Source of the DNA: Gammaproteobacteria bacterium
GTDB lineage: Bacteria; Pseudomonadota; Gammaproteobacteria; Xanthomonadales; Wenzhouxiangellaceae
DNA length: 64,000 nt
Assembly: GCA_021772985.1 (NCBI GenBank)
Contig: JAJFKX010000019.1
Location: forward strand, 456,687-520,686
Direction of reading: 5' to 3'
Shown: positions 30,685-40,257 of the stretch, one piece after another
Layout: each line of letters opens with the position of its first letter
Position numbering within the stretch: the stretch's first letter is position 1
Made by a program: the position numbers and the translations under genes
Notes under the pieces: model-generated
Told to the model about the DNA's origin: nothing
What the model saw: the letters and a program-made list of their open reading frames with translations, nothing else
The model's database searches: none

Positions 30685-31230
30685 TCATTCAGTCAAAGTT
30701 GGATAGGCTTCTATATATACCCAGTCGTTGGCCTTGGCTGGTACGTGACAACCGAGACAGTCGGTTTTATAGCTCGCAGCAACATTCCTGGTTCTATCAC
30801 CAGGTTGGTACAAAGCCCAACCCCAGCCATCACCCCACAGAGGATTATCAGTAAAACGACCCTGGGTATCTTTGATCATTACAAACCATTGTTTGATATC
30901 AGCAGTCGCATAACTGACACCACTACCGGTCGTATAATTTCCCGCATGTGATGAACGCAGCTCCTTAACCAAGGTTGCGCCGTCAGGAAATTTGCCGGTC
31001 TCGCGAAATGCTTCTACTGTAGCCTGTTCGGTGTACACATCATGAAAACCACTGGCGCCACCTTCCGGCACATACCAGGAGCCCAAATGCACCATTGAGC
31101 TGCGGAAGTCTTCCGGCAGGTTGATATTACCTTGTTCATCAACATATTCGGAAAACCCGTTATCGGCAACTGCCAGCGATAAGCCGGCAGTTGCCGCGAT
31201 AATCAAACCAATCAGGTAGAATCGATGCAT
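30685..31230 (-). CDS. Cytochrome P460-family c-type heme protein
   Basis: 181 residues with an N-terminal Sec signal (MHRFYLIGLIIAATAGLSLAVA), so periplasmic. One heme-c site, CLGCH, lies near residue 158 close to the C-terminus, as in cytochrome P460. The segment PDGATLVKELRS contains a conserved lysine that could be the heme-crosslinking residue of true P460 enzymes, which is inferred. P460 proteins oxidise hydroxylamine or act on NO, but many family members have no known substrate. It starts 2 bp after a paralogous gene and ends before a strong terminator. Confidence 0.85.
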   Translation of the reverse strand: MHRFYLIGLIIAATAGLSLAVADNGFSEYVDEQGNINLPEDFRSSMVHLGSWYVPEGGASGFHDVYTEQATVEAFRETGKFPDGATLVKELRSSHAGNYTTGSGVSYATADIKQWFVMIKDTQGRFTDNPLWGDGWGWALYQPGDRTRNVAASYKTDCLGCHVPAKANDWVYIEAYPTLTE

Positions 31231-31232
31231 CG

Positions 31233-31850
31233 CTATTCCAGATTTGAACTCACGCCACCGATAGCATCTTTACCTGTTCCCTTACCAGCACGTAATACGG
31301 GGTAGTATTGGGTAAAGACAAAATCATCAGCTGCGGCAGCTGCATGACAGGCGTTACATGATGCGGCTGGAAACGCTTTGGCTGAAGTTGATAAGCTCTT
31401 ATGATCAGGCGTTGAAAAACTGAAATATGCCCAGTTACCCGGCTCATCGGGAAAATGCCTGGCACTTTTAATAGTCGCTTCCAGGCCAAGAAAATCACCT
31501 TGAAAGTAACCATTACCACTTACCGCAGCTTTTGAACCAACTGCAACCAATTCTTTTATCAGAATGGTACCTTCACGAAATTCACCAGTCTTTTTCCAAT
31601 GTGCCCAGCTTTGGGGATCGATATACACGTTATGAAATTCCGGGAATGCTGCCTTGCCATTGTTGAGGTCATTCGGGGTAACCGGCGTGCCAACATAAAC
31701 CCATTCGCGATAGCCGGTTGGGCGTTCCAATTCACCATTTTTTATGCTAAAAAAATCTCCTGCATAGGCACTGCTGATAGGAAGAAAACACAAAACCAAA
31801 CTGGTTATAATTATGTAACTTATTGATAAATTTAATTTTTTCGTGATCAT
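31233..31850 (-). CDS. Cytochrome P460-family c-type heme protein (paralogue)
   Basis: 205 residues from the ATG at 31850, chosen because AGGAAA precedes it and a Sec signal (LSISYIIITSLVLCFLPISSAYA) follows; the frame is open to 31988 without support. The heme site is CNACH near residue 170. GTILIKELVAV matches the VKEL motif of the neighbour, and the domain order is the same. The two proteins are clearly related but diverged, so this is an old tandem duplication. It is the first gene of the pair, divergent from an AraC regulator 121 bp away. Confidence 0.85.
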   Translation of the reverse strand: MITKKLNLSISYIIITSLVLCFLPISSAYAGDFFSIKNGELERPTGYREWVYVGTPVTPNDLNNGKAAFPEFHNVYIDPQSWAHWKKTGEFREGTILIKELVAVGSKAAVSGNGYFQGDFLGLEATIKSARHFPDEPGNWAYFSFSTPDHKSLSTSAKAFPAASCNACHAAAAADDFVFTQYYPVLRAGKGTGKDAIGGVSSNLE

Positions 31851-31971
31851 AGATGATTTCCTATAGTGCAGTGTGCAAAAGTACTCCAAAAAATAAATGC
31901 CAGATGCATATCTTGATGCAAAATTGTAGGCGCATCCCAGAACAAACCAGGTATCCAGGAGATTCAAAAAA

Positions 31972-32907
31972 GTGACCAATCGGCTCAAAGAAGTTTGTGG
32001 TTTTGATGTATTAGGAGATGTGCTGGAAACTCTGCGTTTCCGGGGATCGATATTTTTCCGTTCAGAACTTGCCGCACCCTGGGGTGTATCACTGGGACAA
32101 AATGAAATTCCACGCTTTCATATTGCGTTATCGGGTGGTTTCTTTTTAGGCACTGACAGTGACAGCAGCATCAATGTCCAGGAAATGGATATTATTATGC
32201 TGCCCACCGGCAGCGAACATTGGCTTGCCGATCAACCCGGGAACGAACTGACTCCCATGGATAGTGCAGTCGAAGCTTGCCAATTAAATCACCCTTTTTT
32301 CAGCCGTGGTGAAATAACCAACCGTATTATGTGTGGCCTGGTTCAATTCGACCAGAATATAACTCATCCGCTGCTTAACTCACTTCCCCAGCTACTGCAC
32401 TTCCCTGCACTCAATTCAAATGAGCCGATTTGGAAAACTGTTTTATATATCGAACAAGAAATCTGCCGCACACAACGATTACGTAACCCGATCATAGACC
32501 GGCTGACTGAAGTGCTGTTTTTGCAACTACTCGATTACTACATAAACAAACAAAATGAAGCAACCGGTTTTCTCGCCGGGCTACGCGATCGCCGTATTCA
32601 GCGAGCGCTCTCACTGATCCACCAGCAGCCGGAATTTACCTGGTCATTATCTTCTCTGGGAGAACAAATTGGTATGTCACGCGCAACTTTGGTACGACAC
32701 TTCCAAGACACTGTTGGTATCGCCCCTATGGCCTACATCACTAATTGGCGCATGATTAAAGCCCATAATCTGATCAAATACTCCAGTGCCACCCTGGAAC
32801 AAATTGCTGAGGGTGTTGGATTTGCTTCAGCCAGAACTTTAAACAAAGCTTTTCAACGTCATTATGGTTGCACTCCAAATGAGTTGCGTCGGACGCAATT
32901 TGCTTAA
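31972..32907 (+). CDS. AraC-family transcriptional regulator (cupin plus HTH)
   Basis: 311 residues from a GTG at 31972, supported by an AGGAGA nine bases upstream. The N-terminal half resembles an AraC cupin_6 ligand domain (FHIALSGGFFLG, MLPTGSEHWLAD). The C-terminal 100 residues carry two HTH motifs: WSLSSLGEQIGMSRATLVRHFQDTVG and TLEQIAEGVGFASARTLNKAFQRHYGCTPNELRR. Divergence from the P460 pair suggests it controls them; the ligand is unknown. Confidence 0.9.
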   Translation: MTNRLKEVCGFDVLGDVLETLRFRGSIFFRSELAAPWGVSLGQNEIPRFHIALSGGFFLGTDSDSSINVQEMDIIMLPTGSEHWLADQPGNELTPMDSAVEACQLNHPFFSRGEITNRIMCGLVQFDQNITHPLLNSLPQLLHFPALNSNEPIWKTVLYIEQEICRTQRLRNPIIDRLTEVLFLQLLDYYINKQNEATGFLAGLRDRRIQRALSLIHQQPEFTWSLSSLGEQIGMSRATLVRHFQDTVGIAPMAYITNWRMIKAHNLIKYSSATLEQIAEGVGFASARTLNKAFQRHYGCTPNELRRTQFA

Positions 32908-32982
32908 GGAACCTCAGACTTAATCACAAAAGATAACACTCCATACCATGCCATTTTTAATTTTTCTTGAGCACCATAATTT

Positions 32983-33729
32983 TTAGTTGTTGATTCGGTA
33001 AGGGCCTGAGTACCGAAAATCCCAAACCAGAAACACCTCATTGCCATCCGGCCTGAAAATCCGTTTAAGCACATAAGGTGGCTGTCTAATGATATGAAAC
33101 TCTCCCTTGCCATCATCAGTTTCAACAATCCACATAGGAACATTTTCCTGGTTGACTGTAGTGAACGTCTGCTCAAGCACTACCGCTGATATTGGTTTGG
33201 TTGTGTATTCGGCGTTCATGCCATGCCAGTTAACTTCTAATCCCGGCGCTAACGCCAGGGTTGGCATTAACAAATCCACACCAGCCCCCATTGGACGTTG
33301 CGTAATCACATTATTGATATATTGCGCTTCACTACCGGACCATGGGGTAATTGTGCCTTCAACTTTCGTTTCACTAACCGTTAATTCCACATCGGCCAGC
33401 GAACGGTCTTCCAGTTGCGTAGGCACTCGCATGCCAAGCAGCAATAGATTTCCCAGATCAAAATCGGTTGCATCAATATAATCTTGCTCATCACCATGGG
33501 TTGTAATGGTGTTTTTCCAGCAACCGCATGGTTGATCATGTTCCAATTTCCAGGTCACATGGACACCGTCTTCGATTGCTGTTTCCGGTCGGTGATAACT
33601 GTAGGTCGCCACATAGGGTTGCAATATGGTCGTGTCGATCACCAGCTGATCACCAGCTGATGTCCAAACATCTGCAGCGCAGATATTAGCAACCAATAAT
33701 GCTATCAACACAATTGACTTGTTTTGCAT
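32983..33729 (-). CDS. Secreted hypothetical protein
   Basis: 248 residues with a Sec signal (MQNKSIVLIALLVANICAADV). The rest is beta-rich, with a CGCWKNTITTHGDE segment near residue 68 and a C-terminal VLKRIFRPDGNEVFLVWDFRYSG. I do not recognise the family. It lies 32 bp downstream of the LytTR regulator on the same strand and may be co-transcribed with it. Confidence 0.75.
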   Translation of the reverse strand: MQNKSIVLIALLVANICAADVWTSAGDQLVIDTTILQPYVATYSYHRPETAIEDGVHVTWKLEHDQPCGCWKNTITTHGDEQDYIDATDFDLGNLLLLGMRVPTQLEDRSLADVELTVSETKVEGTITPWSGSEAQYINNVITQRPMGAGVDLLMPTLALAPGLEVNWHGMNAEYTTKPISAVVLEQTFTTVNQENVPMWIVETDDGKGEFHIIRQPPYVLKRIFRPDGNEVFLVWDFRYSGPYRINN

Positions 33730-33761
33730 ATAGATGATTCCGCATTAAGCTGCGGCCAGTA

Positions 33762-34625
33762 TCAAGGTGACTTATCGCTTCCGGCAAGTATGTTGGGGTG
33801 ACTGGTTGATGGGCGGTTATGAACGGTTAACCCGGCCAGTTGAGCTTTAATATCCTGTACTCGACGTCTGCTGACCGGCGCGGATGCACCGGATGCCATG
33901 GCCACTCGCCATTGACCTGCTATCCGGTAAAGTTTTTGCACACTATCACGATTGACCAATGCCGAACGATGCACCCGCAAAAAACCTTTGGGCGCAAGAA
34001 AATCAGCCAGCCTGCTGATGTTTTCCCGTAACGGATGGACTGCCTGATGAGTGTGCAACAAAACATAATTACCATCTGCCTGCACCCAATCCAACTCAGA
34101 AATAGCAACCGGTATCAATTGCGCGCGCTGATTCACAGTCAAACCGTCAGGCTGTTTTGATGGAGCATTTTCAGCTGGATAAAAACCTGGCAATACCCAA
34201 AACATAACTGCGATCCCAGCGCCAACTATTAAGCTGGGATAACCATAATGCAACCATACATCCTGATACAGCTGTAACAGGGATACTTCACGCGACCCAG
34301 GCACTTGCCAAGCGAAATAAACCAGCCCCATTACCGCCGGCAGCACAACCACCAACATCAGCACTGCTAACAGATAACGCCAGCTCAAAGCAGTCTGTGT
34401 ATGCCGCTGATAACCATATCTGATATAGGCATACCACAAAACCAGCAACCAAACCGTCCAGCAGCCATATAAAACACCTTTTACCGACAACCAGAACCAC
34501 CACTGTGCCGGCTGATTAACGGTGTTGCTCCACCAAGCAACCCGGGCAATATCTAACCCAGTCAACAACATTGCGGCCAGTAACACCAAAAAATAAACTG
34601 GATATTTGAATCGATAAATCTGCAT
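33762..34625 (-). CDS. Membrane-bound LytTR-type transcriptional regulator
   Basis: 287 residues. Four membrane segments (about 8-30, 42-68, 84-108, 126-147) are followed by a LytTR DNA-binding domain at about 165-270: LIPVAISELDWVQADGNYVLL, PLRENISRLADFLAP, GFLRVHRSALVNRDSV and SGASAPVSRRRVQDI. There is no phospho-acceptor receiver domain, so it is a one-component membrane regulator. Its signal and targets are unknown; the secreted protein gene downstream is a candidate target. Confidence 0.88.
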   Translation of the reverse strand: MQIYRFKYPVYFLVLLAAMLLTGLDIARVAWWSNTVNQPAQWWFWLSVKGVLYGCWTVWLLVLWYAYIRYGYQRHTQTALSWRYLLAVLMLVVVLPAVMGLVYFAWQVPGSREVSLLQLYQDVWLHYGYPSLIVGAGIAVMFWVLPGFYPAENAPSKQPDGLTVNQRAQLIPVAISELDWVQADGNYVLLHTHQAVHPLRENISRLADFLAPKGFLRVHRSALVNRDSVQKLYRIAGQWRVAMASGASAPVSRRRVQDIKAQLAGLTVHNRPSTSHPNILAGSDKSP

Positions 34626-34711
34626 GTCCGGTTAGCATATCAGACACCTGTATCAAGCTGGGGCGCCACTAAGCATTACTGCATGCTCTTATGCAACTCA
34701 ATTAAGTCAGT

Positions 34712-35338
34712 TTATTCCATCGTCATCAAACTGTCTTGAGCCAGCAGGTAATCAGCAACATCCAACATCCCTGCATTACTACCCACCATCTTTCCGGAAA
34801 GCAGGTATTTACCGTTGACCACGATAAACGGTGTGCCCGGCACCTGGGCCTGACCAGCCCAGCGTACAGCCTGTTTCATTTTTGTGCTTACCGTAAACGA
34901 ATTTGCCATGTTTAAAAAATTATCAGGATCAACACCCTGAGCCAGCGCCAGTTCAGCAAACTCTTCCAACTTGCGCAACGGTTTTTTGTTTTGATGGATA
35001 CTTTGATAAATTCCCAGATGAAATGCATTGTCCAGCTTAAGCATCTCCGCTGCATAAAAAGCTTTGGAATAAATCTCAGGCTGAAAAACCGGCATTTCCC
35101 TGATCACAACACCACTATCGGCCTGCGCCTGCCAGGCCTCAAGACTGGGGTGCAATTGATAACAGGCCGGACAGGTATATTTAAAGAAAACCCAAACCTC
35201 ACCGGTCTGACCTTTCTTTGCATCAATCGCGATTGGGTTTGGTATTTCTATGTAATGAACGCCAGCCTGATACTCGGCTGCCCAAACTGTCGATGCTGCC
35301 AGTAATATCGTCAATACAATAATTATTTTTCTGTACAT
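34712..35338 (-). CDS. DsbA-like periplasmic thiol:disulfide oxidoreductase
   Basis: 208 residues with a Sec signal (IIIVLTILLAASTVWA). The thioredoxin-fold active site is CPAC in VFFKYTCPACYQLHPSLE, and the cis-proline loop is QVPGTPFIVVNGKYLLSG. The insertion between them is helical, as in DsbA. It should introduce disulfides into exported proteins. It lies 39 bp after a DsbC-like gene. Candidate substrates are the Cys-rich secreted proteins encoded a few kb away, which is inferred. Confidence 0.9.
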   Translation of the reverse strand: MYRKIIIVLTILLAASTVWAAEYQAGVHYIEIPNPIAIDAKKGQTGEVWVFFKYTCPACYQLHPSLEAWQAQADSGVVIREMPVFQPEIYSKAFYAAEMLKLDNAFHLGIYQSIHQNKKPLRKLEEFAELALAQGVDPDNFLNMANSFTVSTKMKQAVRWAGQAQVPGTPFIVVNGKYLLSGKMVGSNAGMLDVADYLLAQDSLMTME

Positions 35339-35377
35339 ACAAAATCCTGTTCTGATTCACACGCAATGAATTGCCGG

Positions 35378-36091
35378 TTAATCCTGGGAGATGGTTTCGA
35401 GTGCCTTGGTTAGCTGAGCGGCCGTCTGATAGCCACGTATCAGAGTGCCGTCCGGTAACACAATATTTGGTGTGCTGTTTGCACCCAGGCTACGAGCCAT
35501 AGCCATATGCTGATCAACAGAATGCGCACAATCAGCTGGTTCAGGTGTTTCACCAGACATGGCGGCGGTTATTGCCAGATCAGGTTCTAAGGCACATACG
35601 GCATGCACTGTTTTCTGGTACGAAGGTGAATCTTTACCTGACCGTGGCAACATCAGGTACTCAATATCAAAACCTGCTGCGTTGTATTCCGCTAAGTCTT
35701 GGTGAAGCCGGCGACAGTAAGGACAATCGATATCAGTAATAACTGTCAGCCTATATCGACCGTTATCAGCCGGGTATTTAATCGGTTGGATATCCTGGAT
35801 GCCATGAAGCAATTTTTTCCGGTATTCCACCAGCCGTTTTTCAGTCAGGTTTTCCGATTTCCCCAGGTTATACAAAGGACCATTCAGCAAAAATTCGCCA
35901 TCGCTGGATACATAAAACACATTGGTGTCGGCACGAACTTCAAGCAGGTTTCCAACTGCTGCAGGCCGGATTTCAAAATCGCTCAGACCCGGCAACAGTT
36001 GATTCAAGGCGGCACGCACCTGGGCATAATCATCAGCGTGACCAACAGTTGCCAGCAGCACCAGCAGGAAAGTGATCAATGTTTTTTTCAT
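35378..36091 (-). CDS. DsbC/DsbG-like disulfide isomerase
   Basis: 237 residues from the ATG at 36091, giving a clear signal peptide (MKKTLITFLLVLLATVGHA); the frame extends to 36124. The N-terminal dimerisation domain (YAQVRAALNQLLPGLSDFEIRP) precedes a thioredoxin fold with CPYC in VITDIDCPYCRRLHQDL and a cis-Pro in NSTPNIVLPDGTLIRGY. Disulfide isomerase activity in the periplasm is expected. It is probably co-transcribed with the DsbA-like gene. Confidence 0.9.
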   Translation of the reverse strand: MKKTLITFLLVLLATVGHADDYAQVRAALNQLLPGLSDFEIRPAAVGNLLEVRADTNVFYVSSDGEFLLNGPLYNLGKSENLTEKRLVEYRKKLLHGIQDIQPIKYPADNGRYRLTVITDIDCPYCRRLHQDLAEYNAAGFDIEYLMLPRSGKDSPSYQKTVHAVCALEPDLAITAAMSGETPEPADCAHSVDQHMAMARSLGANSTPNIVLPDGTLIRGYQTAAQLTKALETISQD

Positions 36092-36207
36092 CTTGTGTCC
36101 ATCAAGTTCAAACTTGGCAGACACTATGCCGAACCGAGCGCAAAAACTCAGCTCAAAATACCTCAGTTAACCTAAAAGTTTCTCAAATTAAAACTTCGCC
36201 CTTATTT

Positions 36208-37293
36208 TCAGGCAATTTTTGATAACGGGCGCCCGCTAAACTGCTGCTTCCGGTCACCAGGGAAATCCCTGGCAGCATAGCCAATATAACCAATATCAAT
36301 ACCCTTGCACTGCGATAAATCCGGTTTGATATCTGTCTGATCCGGCCACTCATGGAGCTGTTGACAATGTGAGGAATCCAGATATTTTCCACTGGTTACT
36401 GCACCGCTGGCCAGCAACGGCTCAGATTCCTGTAATGGTTGTAACCAAACCTGATCAACCTGCTCATCTGGTTTGAGCAACAAGTCGGCAATTCGATTAC
36501 GGGTATTTTCCGCCACACAGGCAAAACCCTGGTCGCGTGCATTGTGATCGGCCTCTAATGCCCACTCCAAGGCAGAATCCAATTGCCCGATTTGTTCACT
36601 GACACGGCTCAATAAGCTCTGTGCAGCTACTTCGACATAACGCTCACCAGTCACTACAGCTTTACTCAGTACTGTTTGCGCCTGAGTTCGGGCTGCCGGA
36701 AAATCTGATTGTTGGAATAATATCTCTGCCTTCATTACCCCTGCTTCCAGCAGCAATGGGTTTTCACGTTCAGCCAGATCAAAAAAATGCCAGGCATCTC
36801 CCAATTGCTGCTGGTTCAGGTGTCTAAGGCCGGTGCTATATGCATGCATGGCCGGCGATTGTACAATTTGAAAGCCAGTTGTTCGAACCGAACTGGTTTC
36901 AGACACTTTCCAAACTTGCCAGCTGACTGCCAGGGCAATCGCGAATATTGATGATAATGCGCCTGCAAGACGCCACGACCATCCGCGAACAGGCTGAACC
37001 CTGACCGGCATTACCCACTGATAACCGAGATTTGGATGCGTCTTGATGGGTTGCAGCGGAGCAAACACTTTCCGAATTTCCGAGATTGCCTGAAACAGGC
37101 TTTGATCCTGCACGTACTCAGTGTGCCAGACCTGTGAAATTAATTGCTGCTTGCTTAACAATCGATGCCGGTGTTCAAGCAGTAATGCGATCAGCACTCC
37201 GGTTTTAGGCCTTAAACCAATACGTACCCCATCTGATAACAACTCGATGCTGTTGGAATCAAACACATACTTATCAAATCGGTAATTTGTCAT
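36208..37293 (-). CDS. ToxR/CadC-like winged-helix membrane regulator
   Basis: 361 residues from the ATG at 37293, with a GGAG upstream. An OmpR-type winged helix occupies about 1-95 (VRIGLRPKTGVLIALLLEHRHRLLSKQQLISQVW, ISEIRKVF, GYQWVMP). One membrane segment follows (about 105-128), then a helical periplasmic domain with TPR-like repeats. The layout is that of ToxR/CadC regulators, which act from the membrane. The trigger is unknown; the Dsb genes downstream are possible targets. Confidence 0.85.
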   Translation of the reverse strand: MTNYRFDKYVFDSNSIELLSDGVRIGLRPKTGVLIALLLEHRHRLLSKQQLISQVWHTEYVQDQSLFQAISEIRKVFAPLQPIKTHPNLGYQWVMPVRVQPVRGWSWRLAGALSSIFAIALAVSWQVWKVSETSSVRTTGFQIVQSPAMHAYSTGLRHLNQQQLGDAWHFFDLAERENPLLLEAGVMKAEILFQQSDFPAARTQAQTVLSKAVVTGERYVEVAAQSLLSRVSEQIGQLDSALEWALEADHNARDQGFACVAENTRNRIADLLLKPDEQVDQVWLQPLQESEPLLASGAVTSGKYLDSSHCQQLHEWPDQTDIKPDLSQCKGIDIGYIGYAARDFPGDRKQQFSGRPLSKIA

Positions 37294-37758
37294 TGTTGTT
37301 ACTCCAAAGCAGGCTACAGGTATAGATGCTGAAAACAGCCACCAGTTCAAGTATCGGAATGGCTGCTAGCATGGCGCCGCAATCGATATGCACTATACCC
37401 GACTCTTGAATTTGAGCCGGTGATCAATAGCACTCTGGAAACCGCATAACAGCCAGCCGATTGAACAACGTCGAGCAGGGTCGAAAGGGCACTATTTTGA
37501 AAGCGTAGTGTATGGTGAATCAGGCAGCGCATGATGTTTTCTTAGCAAAATGCCCTAACTCTTCATGCGCCAAATGGCAACACCAAAATTTATCTCAGTA
37601 GCACAAATCTTCTTATTGCCCAGATAAATTGACACAAACTATAAGGCAGATGTGTTTTATCGACGGTTTTAGTCTACTTGCCGCGTTAGTCTTGCTGCAA
37701 ACCGATACAGCACGCAAAGTGAATATATTGATCAACCCTTCAACCTGTGAAAGATGTT
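37294..37758. other. Gene-free stretch between divergent genes
   Basis: 465 bp separating the ToxR-like regulator (- strand) from the amidohydrolase (+ strand). It must hold both promoters. I see no confident promoter, repeat or RNA; small frames inside look like chance. Confidence 0.4.
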
Positions 37759-39195
37759 ATGCATTACCAACACGACAAGTCAGGAACCCGCTTACCAATC
37801 AGCCTGGACCCGACCAGCAACGGTGAGTACTGTCCAATACCGCTGACTGCGGCCGAGCGCAAATCCAACCGCCTGGCACTGGATATTGCTGCCGGTAATG
37901 CCCGCAAGCTGAATCTGGAACGCCGCCAGTTTCTGGTGTCATTATCCGGTGCCGCCAGCTCTTTGCTGGCTATGAACACCGCTTTTGCAGCCCGTGGATT
38001 AACCGGAGGCTACTTTCAACTGCCTCCGGAAAGTCAGCTCGATACTGATGCCGCTTATTCGGCACTTGGCAAACGAGAGTTTATCTTTGATGTGCAGGGC
38101 CATTATGTGCCGCCTAGCATCGCGGCTGAACGTAAAGCTGAATGTGTTGACAAAGCCGAGCCGGTTACCCGCGAATATATGGCCTGCCTGGGAGCGGATG
38201 ACTTTATCAAAGATGTCTTTCTTGATTCAGATACCGATATGATGGTGCTTTCATTCGTGCCATCAGAAGCTGAAAATGAACCGTTGACCATTCAGGAAGC
38301 AGCTGCCACCCGGGAAATAGTCGCAAAAATGGAAAACAGTCGTGCTCGCCTGTTGCTGCACGGCAGGGTTAACCCCAACCAGGATGGTGATATCCAACGT
38401 ATGGATGAACTGGCAGAAAACTACGGCGTAGTTGCCTGGAAATGTTACACCCAATGGGGACCAGACGGTAACGGCTTTTACCTGACTGATGATGTTGGTA
38501 TTGAGTTTGTGGAGAACGCCCGCCGTCTAGGTGTTAAAAACATCGCCATACACAAGGGCATCCCTTTTGGGCCAAGGTCATATGAGCACTCACGCTGTGT
38601 TGATATCGGCCCAATTGCCAAACGCTTTCCCGATGTTAATTTTCTAATTTATCACTCCGGTTGGGTTCCGGGCCAACCGGAAGGACCATACGACCCAGAA
38701 CGTGAAGAAGGTCTGGATGGTTTGATCAACAGCGTTAAAAATGCCGGTTTGGGAAAACACAGCAATGTCTACGCAGAGCTGGGCTCAACCTGGCGCGGTT
38801 TGATGCGAGACCCGGATTCCGCAGCACATGGTTTAAGCAAGCTGATCATGCATTTGGGTGAAGACAATATTTTATGGGGCACAGATTCAATCTGGTATGG
38901 TTCACCTCAGGATCAAATATTGGCATTTCGCAGTTTCCAAATCAGTGATCAATTACAGACATCTTATGGTTATCAGGCCATCACCGATCAAATTCGCGCT
39001 AAAATTTTTGGTTTGAATGCTGTTAAACCATATAAGATCAACATGACAGAAATATTGCAACATGCTGACGCCGATGGCATTTCCGCTGCACAAGCTGATT
39101 ATCGTAACCAACCAGATCCACATTACCTGACGCGTGGCCCCAAAACGCGACGGGATTTTTTGCAGCTTTTAAAAATGAGCGGCAATGGTCCGTAA
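37759..39195 (+). CDS. Amidohydrolase (amidohydrolase_2 family), Tat-like signal
   Basis: 478 residues from the ATG at 37759; a GTG four codons earlier is in frame. The barrel domain shows candidate metal ligands in FDVQGHYVPP, NIAIHKGIPFG, FLIYHSGWVPG and LWGTDSIWYGSP, as in ACMSD and related decarboxylases or hydrolases. A twin-arginine-like segment LERRQFLVSLSGAA with a hydrophobic run ending AMNTAFAA lies at residues 53-80, unusually far from the start. It may be exported by Tat, or the N-terminal 50 residues may be miscalled. The substrate is unknown. Confidence 0.82.
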   Translation: MHYQHDKSGTRLPISLDPTSNGEYCPIPLTAAERKSNRLALDIAAGNARKLNLERRQFLVSLSGAASSLLAMNTAFAARGLTGGYFQLPPESQLDTDAAYSALGKREFIFDVQGHYVPPSIAAERKAECVDKAEPVTREYMACLGADDFIKDVFLDSDTDMMVLSFVPSEAENEPLTIQEAAATREIVAKMENSRARLLLHGRVNPNQDGDIQRMDELAENYGVVAWKCYTQWGPDGNGFYLTDDVGIEFVENARRLGVKNIAIHKGIPFGPRSYEHSRCVDIGPIAKRFPDVNFLIYHSGWVPGQPEGPYDPEREEGLDGLINSVKNAGLGKHSNVYAELGSTWRGLMRDPDSAAHGLSKLIMHLGEDNILWGTDSIWYGSPQDQILAFRSFQISDQLQTSYGYQAITDQIRAKIFGLNAVKPYKINMTEILQHADADGISAAQADYRNQPDPHYLTRGPKTRRDFLQLLKMSGNGP

Positions 39196-39362
39196 CAAAC
39201 AACATAGCAAATGCTTCCTGCAAACCTCTAAGACCAGGCAGCACCTAACCTTTTGTGCCAAAATTAATTTGCCAGGTATCTCTTTATAGAAACAAACAAC
39301 CCAAACTGCTTTTACCATAATAATTAATTCAATTTAAGGCAGTGTGAATTCTCAGGATAACC

Positions 39363-39370
39363 GCAACACT
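39363..39370 (+). repeat. Possible left inverted-repeat end of IS30 relic
   Basis: GCAACACT here is the reverse complement of AGTGTTGC at 40258-40265, just past the transposase relic. Only 8 bp match, so this is a tentative terminal repeat pair. Confidence 0.35.
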
Positions 39371-39434
39371 TGAATATTAACGAAAGAGCCAGTGTCGGTA
39401 GAATCACTAGCTCTCAAACAAGGATTCAAGTGTT

Positions 39435-40248
39435 ATGTGTATAACGTACCAACAACTGACTCTATAACAACGATATCAGATTCAGGCATTGCTGACAGCT
39501 GGACTGTCATCGTTCAACCATCTGTTGTGAGCTGGCTCGTTCTCCTTCAAATCGATATCGTGTCAGGCTTGAACAAACTGCCAGTGATCAACGTCGTTAT
39601 CTGGCCTATAAGTATACCGACAATACCCCTGCACTATGCGCTTGATCTGCAATGGCCTAAAGCATTATCTAAGTCCTGAGATGCTAACTCGCCGTATGCG
39701 GTTGGAAGGGATTGATCAATCAGTATCTATCAGCACCATCTGTCGTTGGCTGCGCTGGGGCTGGGGCCAGTGGTATCAATACCTTCAGCGAGCCAATCGC
39801 CCAGTTCGCAGGCGCTACGGCAATCGCTCATGGCGATCTGGCTTTGATAATCACCGTTCTATTCATGATTGCGCTGATATGGCCGACCTGCGTGCGCGTT
39901 GTGGTGACTGGGAAGGCGATACGGTTTATGATAAAGGTGGTCTTTTTATAACGCTGGTTGATCGTTGTTCGAAGTACTTCATGGCCAGAAAAATACCGAT
40001 ACAAACGAAAAAGATTACCATCGATAGCGCGGTTAAGATGTTACGAGGTCATAGTGCGCATACGTTGATAGTCGACAATGGCATTGAGTTTGCTGATCAC
40101 AAGCGGATTGAGCGGCAGGCTGAGACGATTTATTCCACGTTCTACGGACCTATCCAAACTCAGTGCGCAGAAGCTACGGCGTATTATTGAGTTGATGAAT
40201 AACCAGCCAAGAAAGCATCTTGGCTGGCGATCACCTTATGAGGGTTAG
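39435..40248 (+). pseudogene. IS30-family transposase, degenerate
   Basis: Translation in shifting frames restores an IS30 transposase: an N-terminal helix YQIQALLTAGLS, HRSTIC-ELARSPSNRYRV (HTH), QRRYLAYKYTDN, then CRWLRWGWG and the catalytic core RCGDWEGDTVYDKGG, LVDRCSKYFMARKI and TLIVDNGIEFADHKRI. The tail IIELMNNQPRKHLGWRSPYEG follows after a break. There are at least three frame changes or stops. The segment that should carry the third catalytic acid (between about 40115 and 40165) is missing. The first two Asp residues of the DDE triad remain. It is inactive and marks an old insertion. Confidence 0.85.
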
Positions 40249-40257
40249 AATGATGTG

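Noticed and set aside
39636..40190. Intact IS30 transposase
   Set aside because: The frame covers only the middle of the protein; N-terminal parts are in other frames and the third catalytic residue region is missing.
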